Shown: positions 25,174-36,700, counted from the stretch's first letter. The stretch is DNA of 64,000 nucleotides from Guillardia theta CCMP2712 (GCF_000315625.1 NW_005434660.1:302768-366767); one strand, 5' to 3'. The notes: generated by a model not told the origin, from the letters alone. Program-made: numbers and translations.

Positions 25174-25592
25174 ATGGTGACCGGGGAGGCGGGAGAGGCG
25201 AAAGTTTACTCATTTACACCAGCAGGCTCGCCTCAATGAAACAGAGCGATGAAAATGGCACAGTCGCTTCTGATCTTGTTGGTAGCGGCGAGCTCGAGAG
25301 GAAGAAGAGATGCTGGAGGAGGAGGAGGAGGGGGAGGAGGAGGAGGGGGAGAAGCAGCCGTACGAGGAGCAGGAGCAGGAGGAGAATTTGTAACAACATA
25401 CACAACATACAGCGCTCTATTCAGGTTCACCACAAGGGAGCTTCCTGAACGGTATGCTTTTGATCGGTTAAGGGGGGGATGTCCTGGGTCTGGCAAATGC
25501 ACAGATACAGATAAGGAGAATTTTCCGTCAGCGATCAGGCACTTGCCTCCTGAAGATGGTGAGGCTTCTCAGCATCGAGGCTTTCTTGCCTT

Positions 25593-26090
25593 ATGAGCTG
25601 TGCAGGTCTTGACTCCAACTGTGAGATCCTGATGGGCGGACTTGAGGAGGAGATGAAGCTGTGGAATGAGGAGGAGATAACGGCCACTGCTCACCAATGG
25701 ACTGGTTGTGACAAGTCGCCAGGGAATGCAGGAGCTCACGTCTCGGGTTTCAGTCAGGGCCGCATGCCAACAGAGGATAATGGAGGAGAGAAGGAACGGA
25801 AAGATGGGACAGCAGAAGTTGAGGAGGCTCAGGATTGCATCGATGTCAGCGCACTCGTCTCAGAGGCGGACGCTGTGGAGAGAGAGATGATGGAAGAGAC
25901 GTCCTCGAGACATCACCTCCCAGAGACGTGTCATGATGGTGGGAACGCTCCCTGCCCTGATTGTGCTGTTCCTCGGGCCAGCCATCACAGCGGGCTGAGC
26001 GGCTTGATGGAGGAAGCCTGGGGTCAGGAGCTCAACATGTGGAACGAAGAGCTCAAACTCAAAGACTGGAACTCAGAGGACGGGGGCTGA
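25593..26090 (+). CDS. unknown acidic protein or 3' exon
   Basis: 165 codons, strongly acidic. A short motif appears at both ends: EEEMKLWNEEE and QELNMWNEELKLKDWN. It has Cys/His-containing middle parts without a recognised finger spacing. It may be a final exon of a longer gene that includes a Gly-rich frame at 25249-25596. Function unknown. Confidence 0.4.
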   Translation: MSCAGLDSNCEILMGGLEEEMKLWNEEEITATAHQWTGCDKSPGNAGAHVSGFSQGRMPTEDNGGEKERKDGTAEVEEAQDCIDVSALVSEADAVEREMMEETSSRHHLPETCHDGGNAPCPDCAVPRASHHSGLSGLMEEAWGQELNMWNEELKLKDWNSEDGG

Positions 26091-26578
26091 CACTGCAGGT
26101 GATGGGAGCCCGGCGTCGATATGTCTTGATGAGATCAAGGGGGTTTAGGGAGGGTCCACGCCCTGTGGCGGGTCACGACGCCTTATGCATGCTGAATTTG
26201 CCTTAAGAAGATAAGAAGAGAGCGTGAATCTCTGTCTTTCAACATCCTGAAGAGAATTCCAATTCAGATGAACGAGGTATCTTTTCTTTGTATGTACACT
26301 CGATCGAGACTTTTGTGACGCTTTCGACAGGCCGAGTAACTTTCTCTACATAGAGCCAATGACGGACGGATGCTCTTCTGGTCCTGACTTTCTTCGAGTC
26401 GTCAGTACTTTATAGTCTTTCGTCTCTGAGCAGGAACGTGTCTGTTTGCAGAGGGAAAATGCTTTTGGGATCTCATTCAATAGTTTATTCCGTGAAACAT
26501 GCTAATTTACATAAAAGGGGAAGTCATAAATTCCATGCGTGAAGGCAGAAAAAAAAGAATCCATGTTCTAAATGAAAT

Positions 26579-26920
26579 TCACTGTGCAACGAAATTCCCA
26601 AGTCTATCAATAACTGGCGTGGTTGCCTTCCCAGCCGACACGAAGAATGAATAAGAGGTTTTTTCCGAAAGATTCCCAAACCGATCGATAGTCTTCTCCT
26701 GATGTATATTATACAGCGAATGTTCAAAGAAATGGAAGAATCGTGGCTTAACTTTGTCATCGGTGCACAAAGACTCATTCTTGTCGCTCATAATATTCTT
26801 ACTATCATACCCGGCTAGATTTTCTCCTTCATTGCTCATGTGCCGCTCAGAAGACCGACAGCCAGCGCTCACAGTGCTTGCCCTGTTCTCAGAGCTCTCT
26901 CCGTGTACCAGGTTGCACAT
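26579..26920 (-). CDS. unknown 113-aa protein
   Basis: Intact ATG-to-stop frame with balanced composition. A hydrophilic N-terminal half is followed by VKPRFFHFFEHSLYNIHQEK and GKATTPVIDRLGNFVAQ. Two RxGN-like pieces (IDRFGNLSEK, IDRLGNFVAQ) hint at an internal duplication. No family recognised. Confidence 0.35.
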   Translation of the reverse strand: MCNLVHGESSENRASTVSAGCRSSERHMSNEGENLAGYDSKNIMSDKNESLCTDDKVKPRFFHFFEHSLYNIHQEKTIDRFGNLSEKTSYSFFVSAGKATTPVIDRLGNFVAQ

Positions 26921-27239
26921 TTTGACTTTAGTGTGTAGTGAGGGAGGAAGGAGGAGGAAGGTGAGGATGGGAGGTCGGCAGAGACTAACGTAAGGTATTG
27001 TGTAAATTACTACAGGGGAATGTGTGGTAAATTTTCCAATCTCATGTCACTCTTCGACGAACAGTTCTAGTTTGAAATCTTTGAAAAGCTTCGTAGGTGC
27101 TAACCCATGATGCTTACAGTCATCATTTCCTTTCTTTACCCCTCAAAAAGTCAGCAAAGCAGAGTGATGCGCGTTGTAAACAGGTCACTGTCTGTAAAAT
27201 GGTGACATCGACTCAGACTAGCTGTTTGCTCCGGCTTTG

Positions 27240-27660
27240 CCCAGGGGCCGGGACGTTCCCCTCAGCGCCCGGCCCGCCCGGCCGGGTTGTCGGGACGGTC
27301 GGTCCCGTCACACCGTCGGTCTTTAGTACTCAAAGTTAAGTTAAAAATCAGTCGGTGCTGATAACTCCGCCGCCTCCGGGAGGCACGGTCACGGAGTCCT
27401 GGGCGCGGCCGGGCCCGGCCGGGACTCCGCTCGCCGCCACCCGGCCGGGCCCGGCGTGGCAGTGGCGGCGAGCAGCGACGATCATCGGCGGCGGACCGTG
27501 AAGTTCGGGCGCCGGTTGGCGGCCGCACTGCAGTCACGGCGGCCGGGCTCAGCCGCTGCCGGGCGGCCACCGTGCGGCAGTGAGGCTGGCGCCCGGCCGC
27601 GCCCGAGACCCGGTGACTCCCGGAGGCGGGTCACCGGGTGCATAGCGTTGCCGTTCCGTA
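27240..27660. repeat. GC-rich island 5 with AT-rich core
   Basis: CCGG/GGCC-rich on both sides of an AT-rich core at 27319-27350. Reversed, the core reads CTGATTTTTAACTTAACTTT..., matching island 9. Confidence 0.7.
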
Positions 27661-28674
27661 TCCTTGTCGGATCAGTCAACCAGGGTGGTTCTCATAGTAG
27701 TTTTAGTCAAATTAAAGCGGCAAGAGAAAATTGAGCTAAAAATGTTTGCTCCGTCAATTTATGTACCTTTTTCGTTGCCAGGCCATCCAAGACGAGAAGG
27801 GCAATGTTGAGCAAAACCTTCCTCTATTTGATATGAATAGGCGTGTATAGTTGACTAAATAATCATGAGGTGGCTCGGGGTAGGTATTCAAATGATTTGA
27901 ATCTTTCCAACGGCCTCCAGCCCGTGTTGAGGGGTAGGGGGTAGTGCAAACTTCTCGTATCAATCTAAAACACTTGTAAACGACCTCACACTTGCCCCGG
28001 TCTCTTCCCTATCCCACTACTCCCAATGTACTCAGGGACTGTTTGCTCAGCTGCTGAGCGCAGTCAAGGACCATGGCCCCTCAATGTTAACTCCTGAAAG
28101 TGCCAGGCAAGTACTGAGATCAAACAGCTCAATTCTTGGCTGAGAATCACACCTATAGTAGGTTGAATGTGAAAGGTATGCATCGAAATTTGCACTTGCG
28201 TACCAAAGCACTCATCAGCTATAGGTGCTGGTTATTCACTTCCAGAAGAAGGGAAACATGAAGGGAACCGATCAGAGAAGCAACCTTCGAAGACATAAAG
28301 GAAATTCGATTCTCCTTGTTGTGTTGACGCCCTAGCTTCCTTTACCTGAATGCTTCGTCGGTTGAATATGAAACATATTTCAAGAGACTTCCTGTTGCTT
28401 TGCCATGATTGCGTTTTTTGAGGCTTCTCCCAACCTATTGTAATATGGCGGTGTCATTTGTGAGGAGGTGAGGAGTTTGAGAGGCTGGGGGAAGGAGAGG
28501 GGAGGGGTTGGAAGGGAAATGGACGCCTGGGAGGCCAGGCTAGTTGATATGCCTGATCGCTGCGAGAGGAGATGCCGGAGGAGAGACTGTTTACTCAAGA
28601 CCACTAGCGAGGAAGGCAGGAGGGCGAGGAGGACATGAGAGGAGAGGAAGGAGAAAGCTACGGGTAGAGACGGT
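27661..28674. other. intergenic; short G-rich tract at 27890-27945
   Basis: No supported gene. Contains gaggggtagggggtag near 27930. Confidence 0.4.
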
Positions 28675-29730
28675 TTACTTGACAGCACTAATGAGGAAGG
28701 GATGCTTCAGAGCCTCCAGTGCCGTAATCCTCGTGCGGGGATCGATGTCGAGGCAGCAGTTGAGGAAGTCCCAGATCGCATGTTTCTCATCCACCTCCAG
28801 CCAGTCCTTGCATCCCGCATGCGCGCCCAGGGAGCTTGACAAGGTCCGCCATGTTTGCTTGAAACCGCGGGCATAGCTGAGATGCAGTTCCAATGGTGGA
28901 ATCTGAATGACATCAAGTTAGCAACCTCAGGCCTCCCTCCTCCATATCACCCTCATCCTCATCCTCTTGATACAACAACGCCGACGACAACAATTTTACC
29001 TTAACGTCGAGCTTGAAATCTTCGATAACATCTCTGATCTTATCTCTGTACTGACCCGTATACCCATAGTTGTGCTTCCACACAGCATCCATGCTCTTGA
29101 TGTACATGCGCAAGCTGCTCAGACAGTCAGACAAGCGCACTTCCAAGGTACACAAAGAGATCTCCATCGTTGCCGTGACTATGTCGTTATGCTGGAACCA
29201 TTGGAACTGTGTCGTGCGGCACAGCAGGGTAAGCAGTACTACCCCAGCAGCCCACACGTCCACTGCTGTGGTCTGGCACTGCATGCCCATGAGCACTTCG
29301 GGCGCTCGGTATCCCCGAGTTCCCGCGCGGTTGACTGGACGTTCGAATTTGACCCCTGAGTTCCTCACTGTCACCGATGCGTTCGTCTTGCTGACGCCCA
29401 ACATGATCCGCCTCTTCGCCATCTGCTGCGCCATCTCTAGTTTCTCCTGCTCCTTTTGATTCCGCGAGGAGCGAGAGCTGGCCGTAGAAACCTCACAGGG
29501 CAAGATGTTGCCGATGCTGCGGCCTGATGAATGCATTTGTTTCTATGCCAGCCCAAAGTCCACAAGCAAGTACTTCTTATTCCTTCTGTCGTAGAGCCTC
29601 CGAGGAAGTTATTCAATTTCACGTCTCGATGTATAATAAATGTATAATGTATAAGACAGTTCTTGCTCAAGACCGAGTTTAATGCACACTGTGACACGAA
29701 ACCACTGAGAATTGAGGCAGCACCGTCTGC
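28675..29730 (-). pseudogene. CDC7-type kinase, N-lobe missing and catalytic core broken
   Basis: C-terminal exons are clear: 28902..28675 ends AIWDFLNCCLDIDPRTRITA, and about 29536..29000 carries RAGTRGYRAPEVLMGMQ and TTAVDVWAAGVVLL, which are CDC7 (DDK) activation-segment and APE features; CDC7 phosphorylates MCM to fire origins. Upstream, HRDVKLNNFL and RRNKKYLLVDFGLA are recognisable, but an 8-base insertion (ggaggctc) separates them out of frame. A TAG follows DFGLA where CDC7 proteins usually have Gln. The ATP-binding N-lobe (glycine loop, catalytic Lys) is absent; GC island 6 lies where it should be. Sequencing error could explain the point lesions but not the missing lobe. Confidence 0.75.
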
Positions 29731-29804
29731 ACATGAGACGTGACTCCCGACTGTCACAGTGGTATGCTAGAATATGAAACTCAAGCATCATTGCAACGCC
29801 GCCG

Positions 29805-30260
29805 CTGTTCATCACACGGACGGCCCACTGCCCGGTACCGCCGGGCATTGCCGCCGCGTGGGGCCGCCGCCTGGCTCGGAACTTGACTCTCACCCGGGTC
29901 AGTGACCGTTCAACCGTTCAACGGTTGACTCACCGGTAGCCTTGAAGCCTGGGACCGGTCCGCCGGAGAGTCCGGCTCGCCCGGCCGCGGCCGTCGGACC
30001 TTGAGTTTTCAGTGTTCAATCATAACTGATGGCAGCGGGGCTATCTGATCGGACTGGCCGCACTGCAGTGCGGCATGGCTGGCATGCTGATCCCGGCATT
30101 AAGAGTCGGCAGTGCCGACGGTGACCGTGTCACGCGCCGGGCTGCGGCCGCGCCGGACTCGACTCGGAGGCTCGGAGCCCGCGTCCGACTCGGAGGCTGG
30201 CCTGCCTGGCATTGCCGCGCCCTGAGCCCCGGGCGGCGCTGACTCATGGCATGCCGGAAC
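29805..30260. repeat. GC-rich island 6
   Basis: CCGG/GGCC/CGGCGC words with interspersed gactcggaggc. Sits between the broken kinase and the 137-bp tandem repeat. Confidence 0.65.
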
Positions 30261-30284
30261 TTGGAACACTCAGTGCGCCCGAAA

Positions 30285-30855
30285 TGATTCAGGGCCACAA
30301 AAAATATTTGGAACAACTTGAAAATTGAGGGGTTGTTCGGCCTGAAATCTTTGTGTGTCACGCAAGCAAGTCCAACCTACATGGAACAACGTGAAAATTG
30401 AGGGGGTGTTCGGCCTGAAATCTTTGTGTGTCACGCTCCTCCAAGTTTCAAGTTGTTCCATATAGTTTGGAGCAAGTCCAACCTACATGGAACAACTTGA
30501 AAATTGAGGGGATGTTCGGCCTGAAATCTTTGTGTGTCACGCTCCTCCGGCCTGAAATCTTTGTGTGTCACGCTCCTCCAAGTTTCAAGTTGTTCCATAT
30601 AGTTTGGAGCAAGTCCAACCTACATGGAACAACTTGAAAATTGAGGGGGTGTTCGGCCTGAAATCTTTGTGTGTCACGCTCCTCCGGCCTGAAATCTTTG
30701 TGTGTCACGCTCCTCCAAGTTTCAAGTTGTTCCATATAGTTTGGAGCAAGTCCAACCTACATGGAACAACTTGAAAATTGAGGGGATGTTCGGCCTGAAA
30801 TCTTTGTGTGTCACGCTCCTCCGGCCTGAAATCTTTGTGTGTCACGCTCCCCGGC
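30285..30855. repeat. 137-bp tandem repeat, about 3.5 copies, each with a long hairpin
   Basis: Unit length is 137 bp (copies register at 30446, 30583, 30720, plus a degenerate first copy at about 30300). Each unit contains the inverted pair tttcaagttgttcca / tggaacaacttgaaa. The bases between are also nearly self-complementary (ttgga gcaag tccaa), giving a stem of about 26 bp with two mismatches and a 5-base loop. Between hairpins cggcctgaaatctttgtgtg is itself repeated twice per unit. Copies are nearly identical, so the expansion is recent. Confidence 0.95.
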
Positions 30856-30979
30856 ATCGCAAGTCAGCTTTGATGGCCATTATGGCCTTCACAGGCGTGG
30901 CTGGCCCTCCGAAGCTCAATCATGATGCATCGCCAATACGATATCAAATATCAAAATAAAAATATCAATGTTGAAAGTT

Positions 30980-31337
30980 TCCCGCCACTGTGAACTCTGC
31001 GAAGCCGTACAGATATGAGGATGTGCAGCGTTTGACAGAGCAAGACAAGTCAGGTGAGCATTTATCTCTTTTTTTTTCATCGAAATTATCACGGGAAGAG
31101 ATCCAAATGACGTGTTCTTGATGCAGGTTGGAATGATTTGCAGCCTTTGGCAACTTGTATGAGATTGATGAACGGGTGAAGACTTTGGCAAGTGCCCAAC
31201 CAATATTACAAACCGGTATCCAGGAGTACGTAGACGTACCAGTAAGCCGCCCAGCATACAAAACTCTCGAGACAATGGCTGCATACGAAGGGGTTTTCGA
31301 CACATCGCAGAACTGTCCCGATGTGAAAAGGTTGTGA
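30980..31337 (+). CDS. unknown protein, 3' two exons
   Basis: An exon ending at 31053 (...KPYRYEDVQRLTEQDKS) joins in frame through a 90-nt intron to 31144-31337 (FGNLYEIDERVKTLASAQPI ... NCPDVKRL stop). The 5' end is blocked by a stop just before the first exon piece. Upstream exons are not found and the 137-bp repeat lies there, so the gene may be truncated. No family recognised. Confidence 0.45.
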
Positions 31338-31629
31338 CATGAAATGGGCACAAACAAAGATAAGTTCAGGACTCGGGAGTCGATCAGGTCTAGGCAAAAT
31401 ATTGACATGGTCATCTCACTGCATGGAAGAACATGCAAAACTGAAGGAAAAGCTCAACAGAAAGTTCTAAATGAACATCTACAGCGCATTTTAGCAGTCA
31501 CGGTCGGAGCAGGTTGATGCTTGAAACAAAGATGATCCTCAGTACAATCGAATGATGACAAGTAAGTCCCGTGGTTCGTGAAGGATTCTTCATCCAATTC
31601 TTAAGGATGTGTTGGAACGATGAAACATT

Positions 31630-32341
31630 TTGCAAATCACCAATTTCATCACACTGACTGATGCATCATGTAAATATTACTGGTGTGAACTTGCATCAGA
31701 TTCTGTTCATCGGATGAACCGCTACCAAGCAGTTGATGTCACAGCAAACAAGAGAGCCGTTTTGAAGATGCTGATATTCCTGACCGTAGAGCATTCAAGA
31801 TGTGGCCACATGTCACATGCTTCTTGGTTAACGCAGATACACCCTCGCCAGGCAAAAGATGGAACGTCTTCAGGATTACAGGGAGGTCGGTTGTGCTTGT
31901 ACCCTGATTGTAACTCTTCTAATAAAGATATGATAACCTGAATGTGCAATTCTGTTTGTTGATTCACAGTGTTTGCGACTCGATTGCAATCATCGAGTGC
32001 TTGCTCTGTTGAACAAGGCACTCCTCTGTAGAGCCATGCGACAAGAACACTACAGTTGCACGGTAGCATTGCGACACCAAGACAGGATTGATCCGATGAA
32101 CGTCTCATTTATTGATACGCAAAGGCGTCATCTGCACATTGTTTCATTTCTGACTAGGTTTCTGTGCAATCGAAATCCTTGTGAAAATATCATGAACGAG
32201 GAAAAATTTGAAGCGAAACGGAAAAATCATCGAAATATGATCATGGATATAGTGATTCATGATCAACAACGGTTCTCTACAGTCATCTATGCGGGCAGGA
32301 ACAGTCATCTTCTGTGCAAACGTCTCTTCATGTATCGTTGA
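31630..32341 (+). CDS. unknown, two adjacent coding-like exons
   Basis: Frames 31630-31941 and 31973-32341 are both protein-like, and a GTTTGTTGATTCACAG acceptor precedes the second. The second is rich in His/Arg/Asn/Met. I could not fix the donor, start or family. The AT-richer base composition is shared with 43.0-44.8 kb. Confidence 0.3.
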
Positions 32342-33489
32342 ACGGTTGAGTGCATGTAAGACTTGCCTCCATAGAAAGGTGAAGTGCATGAATCCTGACT
32401 GTAAGACTAGAAGAATTGAAAGCAAGTGATGACATGAGAACACATATCTAGACAGAAAAGTCGCTCAAGGTACAGCTGGATACAAATTTCTCACAAATCA
32501 CAGTCATGCATTTGAGCGCAACGTGCAACCTACGGCAATTTGAATAAAGGGTCAATCAGAGTTGATTCTGTTCAATGGTGTATCGATTATCAATTCCTTA
32601 CCTGATCATAAAAATTTCATCTTGTCTTCGAAGAATATTTGCAAGTACACCCGCGGATTGTTTGAACCTAGGGTGCATATTCCATTGCAGGATGGATGAT
32701 TCAAAACCTTGGCCCAACCTGTAGAGTTGAGAAAGAAGCTCGATCATCTCTTACAGGTATGATATGAGATCTTCATCTCATTTCTATCTCAGTTGGGTTG
32801 GATTCGAAGTCTCTCAATATCAAGGTTCATCCTGGTGAGTCAGGAAGGCACCATTTCATCGCTTCTTGCTCGTCCAGGGAGAGGGGGCTTGGGGAATGAG
32901 AAATGGGGGTTACCCCCACCCCCTATTGTAGAGTTTCAAACTCGTTCAAAGGTGGGTAGTTGAGGGTGCTCCATACCCACCCCACCACCCAAAATGACTC
33001 AAACGGAGGGGTTCTCGGATCCGAAGGAGTCCCGCCTCCATCACCCCCTCTCATTTGAATTGAATGGTTCAGGCCGACCCCACATACAGGCTTGCAGTTT
33101 TCTTATGTATGCCCATATGATTTGATCGGACAGGCCCCAGGTTCAAGGGATGAAGCAATCACCAGCATGCTTGAAGATTTTTCATGGGAGTGGGGTTATA
33201 CTTGTACCGGGTGTGTACAATACATAGGGGAGAACCCCGAATGGTATCAAAAGAGTACCAAAGTCACATGGTTCGGACTGTACTAACTGGTACCAAGAAA
33301 TTGTACTCAAGAAGACCCTACCCCTGAAAAAGTCCTGCTTGGCTCTTCGTGATTTGAATTCGGAACACGGTCGGAAGACCCACCCCGCCCCCACATGAGG
33401 CGTGGTATGCGTGGATTTGAATCTACCACCCTCACCGCGAAACGTTTTAGAGCTACAAGGTCAATTGAGAAAGGCAACGCTATGTGACT
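32342..33489. other. non-genic, strand-biased GGGGT/CCCCA tracts
   Basis: 32880-33060 and 33180-33400 contain cccccaccccc and ggggtggg words, flanking island 7. No gene seen. Confidence 0.5.
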
Positions 33490-33690
33490 GGGCGCCCCCC
33501 CGCCCGGCCCGGGCCGCCCGGCGGGCGGCCGCCGCGCCCGGCGCCCGAGCTCGGAGTGAGTGATCAGTAGGCTCAGAGGCTAGTCACACTCAGCCCGGGT
33601 GCCGCCGGACCCAGTCCCTCTCAGGCTCCGAGGCTCCGAGCCTAATGACGCCGCCGGTGCCACGGACTCCGAGGCTCCAGGATACGATGA
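33490..33690. repeat. GC-rich island 7
   Basis: Cccgcccggcccgggccgcc type sequence followed by ctccgaggctccgag words shared with islands 2 and 6. Confidence 0.65.
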
Positions 33691-33911
33691 TGAAAGAGTG
33701 CATGCAGTAAATTCAGTACCGTGTTATAATCTACACACGAAGTTGGGTTTGCGCTTGACCCGTCTGGCACGGTTCTGCTTCTCGTCCCCCAACGTTGACG
33801 TCCAGCTCGTGCAAATATTCTAAGAAATCATCCCTGCCGCAGCAGCAGACCACGTGCGTTCCAACCTGACACGGCCCGCATGCCCTGCTCGGCAGACGGG
33901 TCAGATTGATA

Positions 33912-34734
33912 TCAGATGATCACGTAGGGCTGAGACCTCCGCAAGCCAACAACTCTGCCACAAGACGGGCACGTGTGCCTCACGTTCTTCAGGTTGTCGA
34001 GGCAGAAAGGAATCAAACAGCAGCCTAGCCAGCAGCCCATCGCACAGAGTATGCCAGCGCCTGGACATGCTAAGTAATGCCACAGTCAGGTGCACAGAAA
34101 CTCACTTGTCCATGAAAGCGGGGTATGCTCGTAGTGGTTGGCAGAAAAATCTTCTTGCTTGCAATATGGACAACAAAATATCTACAGTTGCAATCAGCGT
34201 CAACAATGCACTGCTTGTCCCGTACCTGTGGATCTTGACCCCATCTTAGCTTCCCCAGACTCAAGACTTGAAGTATCTGCCCTGTTTGAAGGTTTTCTGG
34301 ATCCAGGTCGGGTTCTATCGATGAAGGTTCACCGAAGAGCGAAGGCTTTTTCTTTGCCTCTAACGCAACGGAGTTGACAAACAGCGGGGCCTGAACCTTG
34401 CCAGCGTTCGCCTGGCCGCATCCATCAGGCACACCACATAGACTTCGATGACATCATTCACCTCAAGAATATCAGGCCCGGGCTCTATCTCATCTATTCT
34501 CAGAGTTATATCTCCCACGTCACGCTGCTGGCTGCTCTCAAGGGTTGCTGGGCCGCCAGCATGTTTGCAATCCTCTCCTTCCTCCGTTGATCGACCAGCA
34601 TGCTGGGAAGGACTTCCCTCTGATTCTGGTGCATCTTCTGGGTGACCTGTGATTGTTGATGACTCTGAACACTGTAACTTCGCTTCATGGGCAGAGTCTT
34701 GCAAGTTTCTGGCCTCATCGGAAGGTTTTTCCAT
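33912..34734 (-). CDS. LITAF-domain membrane-associated zinc protein
   Basis: Four exons: 34734..34438, 34396..34226, 34181..34106, 34060..33912, 230 aa, all in phase. The C-terminal LITAF domain is complete: [11 protein letters not shown] (first zinc pair), a hydrophobic membrane-inserting helix ([20 protein letters not shown]), then [11 protein letters not shown] (second zinc pair). LITAF/SIMPLE proteins sit on the cytoplasmic face of late endosomes and lysosomes. The N-terminal 75 residues are acidic and Ser/Glu/Gln-rich (probably disordered). Residues about 73-150 look beta-rich ([19 protein letters not shown]) and may be a separate small domain. This N-terminal extension is unusual compared with animal LITAF (about 160 aa). 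Confidence 0.88.
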
Positions 34735-35099
34735 GCCCCCCGTCGTTATGGTGGCGCCCGTTAACAGGTTCGTCGTTTAGAATGATATATCACGACATAT
34801 CTGTGACTTACAATCAGTCAGATAGCATGCGAGACCCTGACTAAATGCAAAACAAATAAATGTAGATAAATGCAAAACGCCAACAAGCATCAATCACAGA
34901 GAATTAGGCGTTCTCAAACTAGTAGCTAGTTTCAAAATGCTTCTTTGCAAATATTTCATCACATTATCAGATTCTGTTCACGAGTCCCAATCATACCATC
35001 TCAACTCGCATCTCACTGCCCGTTTCGCAGTCCCTTGCTCTTCCTCCTCAAGCCGCCATTGCTCCTTCACCTCTGAAGCGAGCTTGCCTCGCTGCCCGA
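34735..35099. other. intergenic, no supported gene
   Basis: No recognisable coding sequence. Confidence 0.4.
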
Positions 35100-35465
35100 T
35101 TCTAGGCAGCGGCCCGGGCCGGCCCCGCGGATCCGATCGGTGATCCGAGCCCCGGGCCCGGCGGGATTTGCCAGGGCACTGAATCGGACATGACTCTGTG
35201 ACTCAGTGATGCCATGATGGTCGGTCCCCGGGCCCGCCGGGCAGACTTGCCAGTCTCTTTACTCATCGGTCACTGATGAGTCGCCACACCGGCCGCTATC
35301 AAACTTCAAACATGACCGGCGTCATCCGATTGATTGAATTGAAAACGGACTTGAACTTCAAGAATGCTAACTAACTAAGTTGCCACCCGCGGCCCCGGGC
35401 CGGCCGCAGCCGCGCTGAGCAGAACCGGGCTGCCGCCCTCGCCGCGCCGCCGCGCTGGAACTGAT
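35100..35465. repeat. GC-rich island 8
   Basis: Two CCGG/GGCC blocks (35100-35260 and 35385-35460) separated by a more AT-rich middle containing gaattgaaaacggacttg. Confidence 0.6.
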
Positions 35466-35480
35466 TTTGGAAGTTCTTTC

Positions 35481-36700
35481 TTACTTGTTGAGGAATATAC
35501 TGCGGTCAATCTCTCTCCATTTCCCCTCCTCTAGGTTCCCGAGAAAGAGATCTCCTACTCTCACCCTATGAAGGCGAAGCACTTTCATCCCAACAAGAGC
35601 GCACATCCTCCTTATCTGCATGCCCAGTGTCACAACCACATCTATGAGTGGATCAGCGGCAGAGCTTGTTTAGCTCTAATCCAAAAGTGGTGATCATTTC
35701 TGACCTGCCGGTACCTCCCTTCGGAAAGCACGATTCGCAGAGTGATGGAGTCATTGGATGGAGAAAACATTCTCTCATCAAGAACATCGACTTGAGCTGG
35801 CTTCAGCGCCTTTCCATCGAGACTGAGACCGTGCCGGAGACGATGGATGGAAGGAGTCAAGTCGCTGAGTTGACCTTCCAAAAGTTCATTCTGATTGGAA
35901 TCGCAACAGGAAGCAAGAGGATGGGACTGGAGGAGGGTATGAGACGAGAAGGGAAGCTGAGGGAAAAAGGAGACACGGGAGTCTACAGAAAATTACCTGA
36001 AGGGTGAACCGTAACGTGATACTCTTTCTCGATTTTTGACTCTTGTCCGATCTGTTCATGCACTCATCGGATCGCAAGTAACGAGGGGAGTCGAGTAGCA
36101 CCAGTTTTCTTGCGACTACTCCATCTTGAGTGAAAATCAACAGGCCGCTACCTTGAAGGAAAACAGATTAATAACACGTTTGCACACCCCAGTCTTTCAC
36201 TCTCGAAATCCAGTCGTCCGGCGCATGCGAGGCCAGTCAAGGTTGAAGGAACAACAGCACGGGAGTAAGCTCGTGTGTGCTGGTTGAGAAGCAGAGTCAG
36301 AGGATGGAGCAAGGGTAAGCTGCTAGGAAAAACCTCGACGTCCGCTGAGCTCTGATTCTCTAGCGTGAGGAGCCTGTGGCGGGCGTCATTGGGGTGGTTG
36401 TGCTATCGTCGGGCTGACTTGATGGCCAGGCGATGCCGGTCTCTCTTGGAGGTCGCGTCAGAGTTCTGAGAGATCCAGTTGATCGGCTTGTGCAGCATGA
36501 CTGTTAGTTCGCTCATCTTCTCTTCCTGCGCCTGCCCGACATGTCAACCTCACCGGCTCAAGCGCTGGGGTCAAGTGTTTCACCTCCTGAAGCAGGCGGA
36601 CAGTAGCGTGTCGTGATACTTCTTCACCGAGTAGAGCAATCCTTCCGTCCACATCAACCAGCCCACGGCGAACCTTCCAAGGCCTGGTGTCACCTCATCG
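35481..36700 (-). CDS. S4-domain RsuA/RluB-family pseudouridine synthase, 5' end unresolved
   Basis: Isomerises uridine in rRNA. Mapped exons: S4 part about 36676..36592 ([19 protein letters not shown]), then a [13 protein letters not shown] exon near 36500..36450, then one ending at 36201 with the catalytic GRLDFES, 36151..36102 ([17 protein letters not shown]), 36051..35997 ([15 protein letters not shown]), 35874..35705 ([15 protein letters not shown] and [11 protein letters not shown]), 35615..35481 ([18 protein letters not shown] to stop). The last five junctions close in frame. Motif order matches bacterial RsuA-type enzymes, with the catalytic Asp in GRLD. The N-terminus and targeting peptide, hence organelle, are not resolved. 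GC island 8 starts 15 bp past the stop. Confidence 0.88.

Noticed and set aside
30285-30855. CRISPR array
   Set aside because: Repeat units are contiguous 137-mers without unique spacers, and the genome is eukaryotic.
30428-30959. Three near-identical ORFs of 69-85 codons
   Set aside because: They are copies of the 137-bp tandem repeat. The period is not a multiple of three and no protein family is evident.
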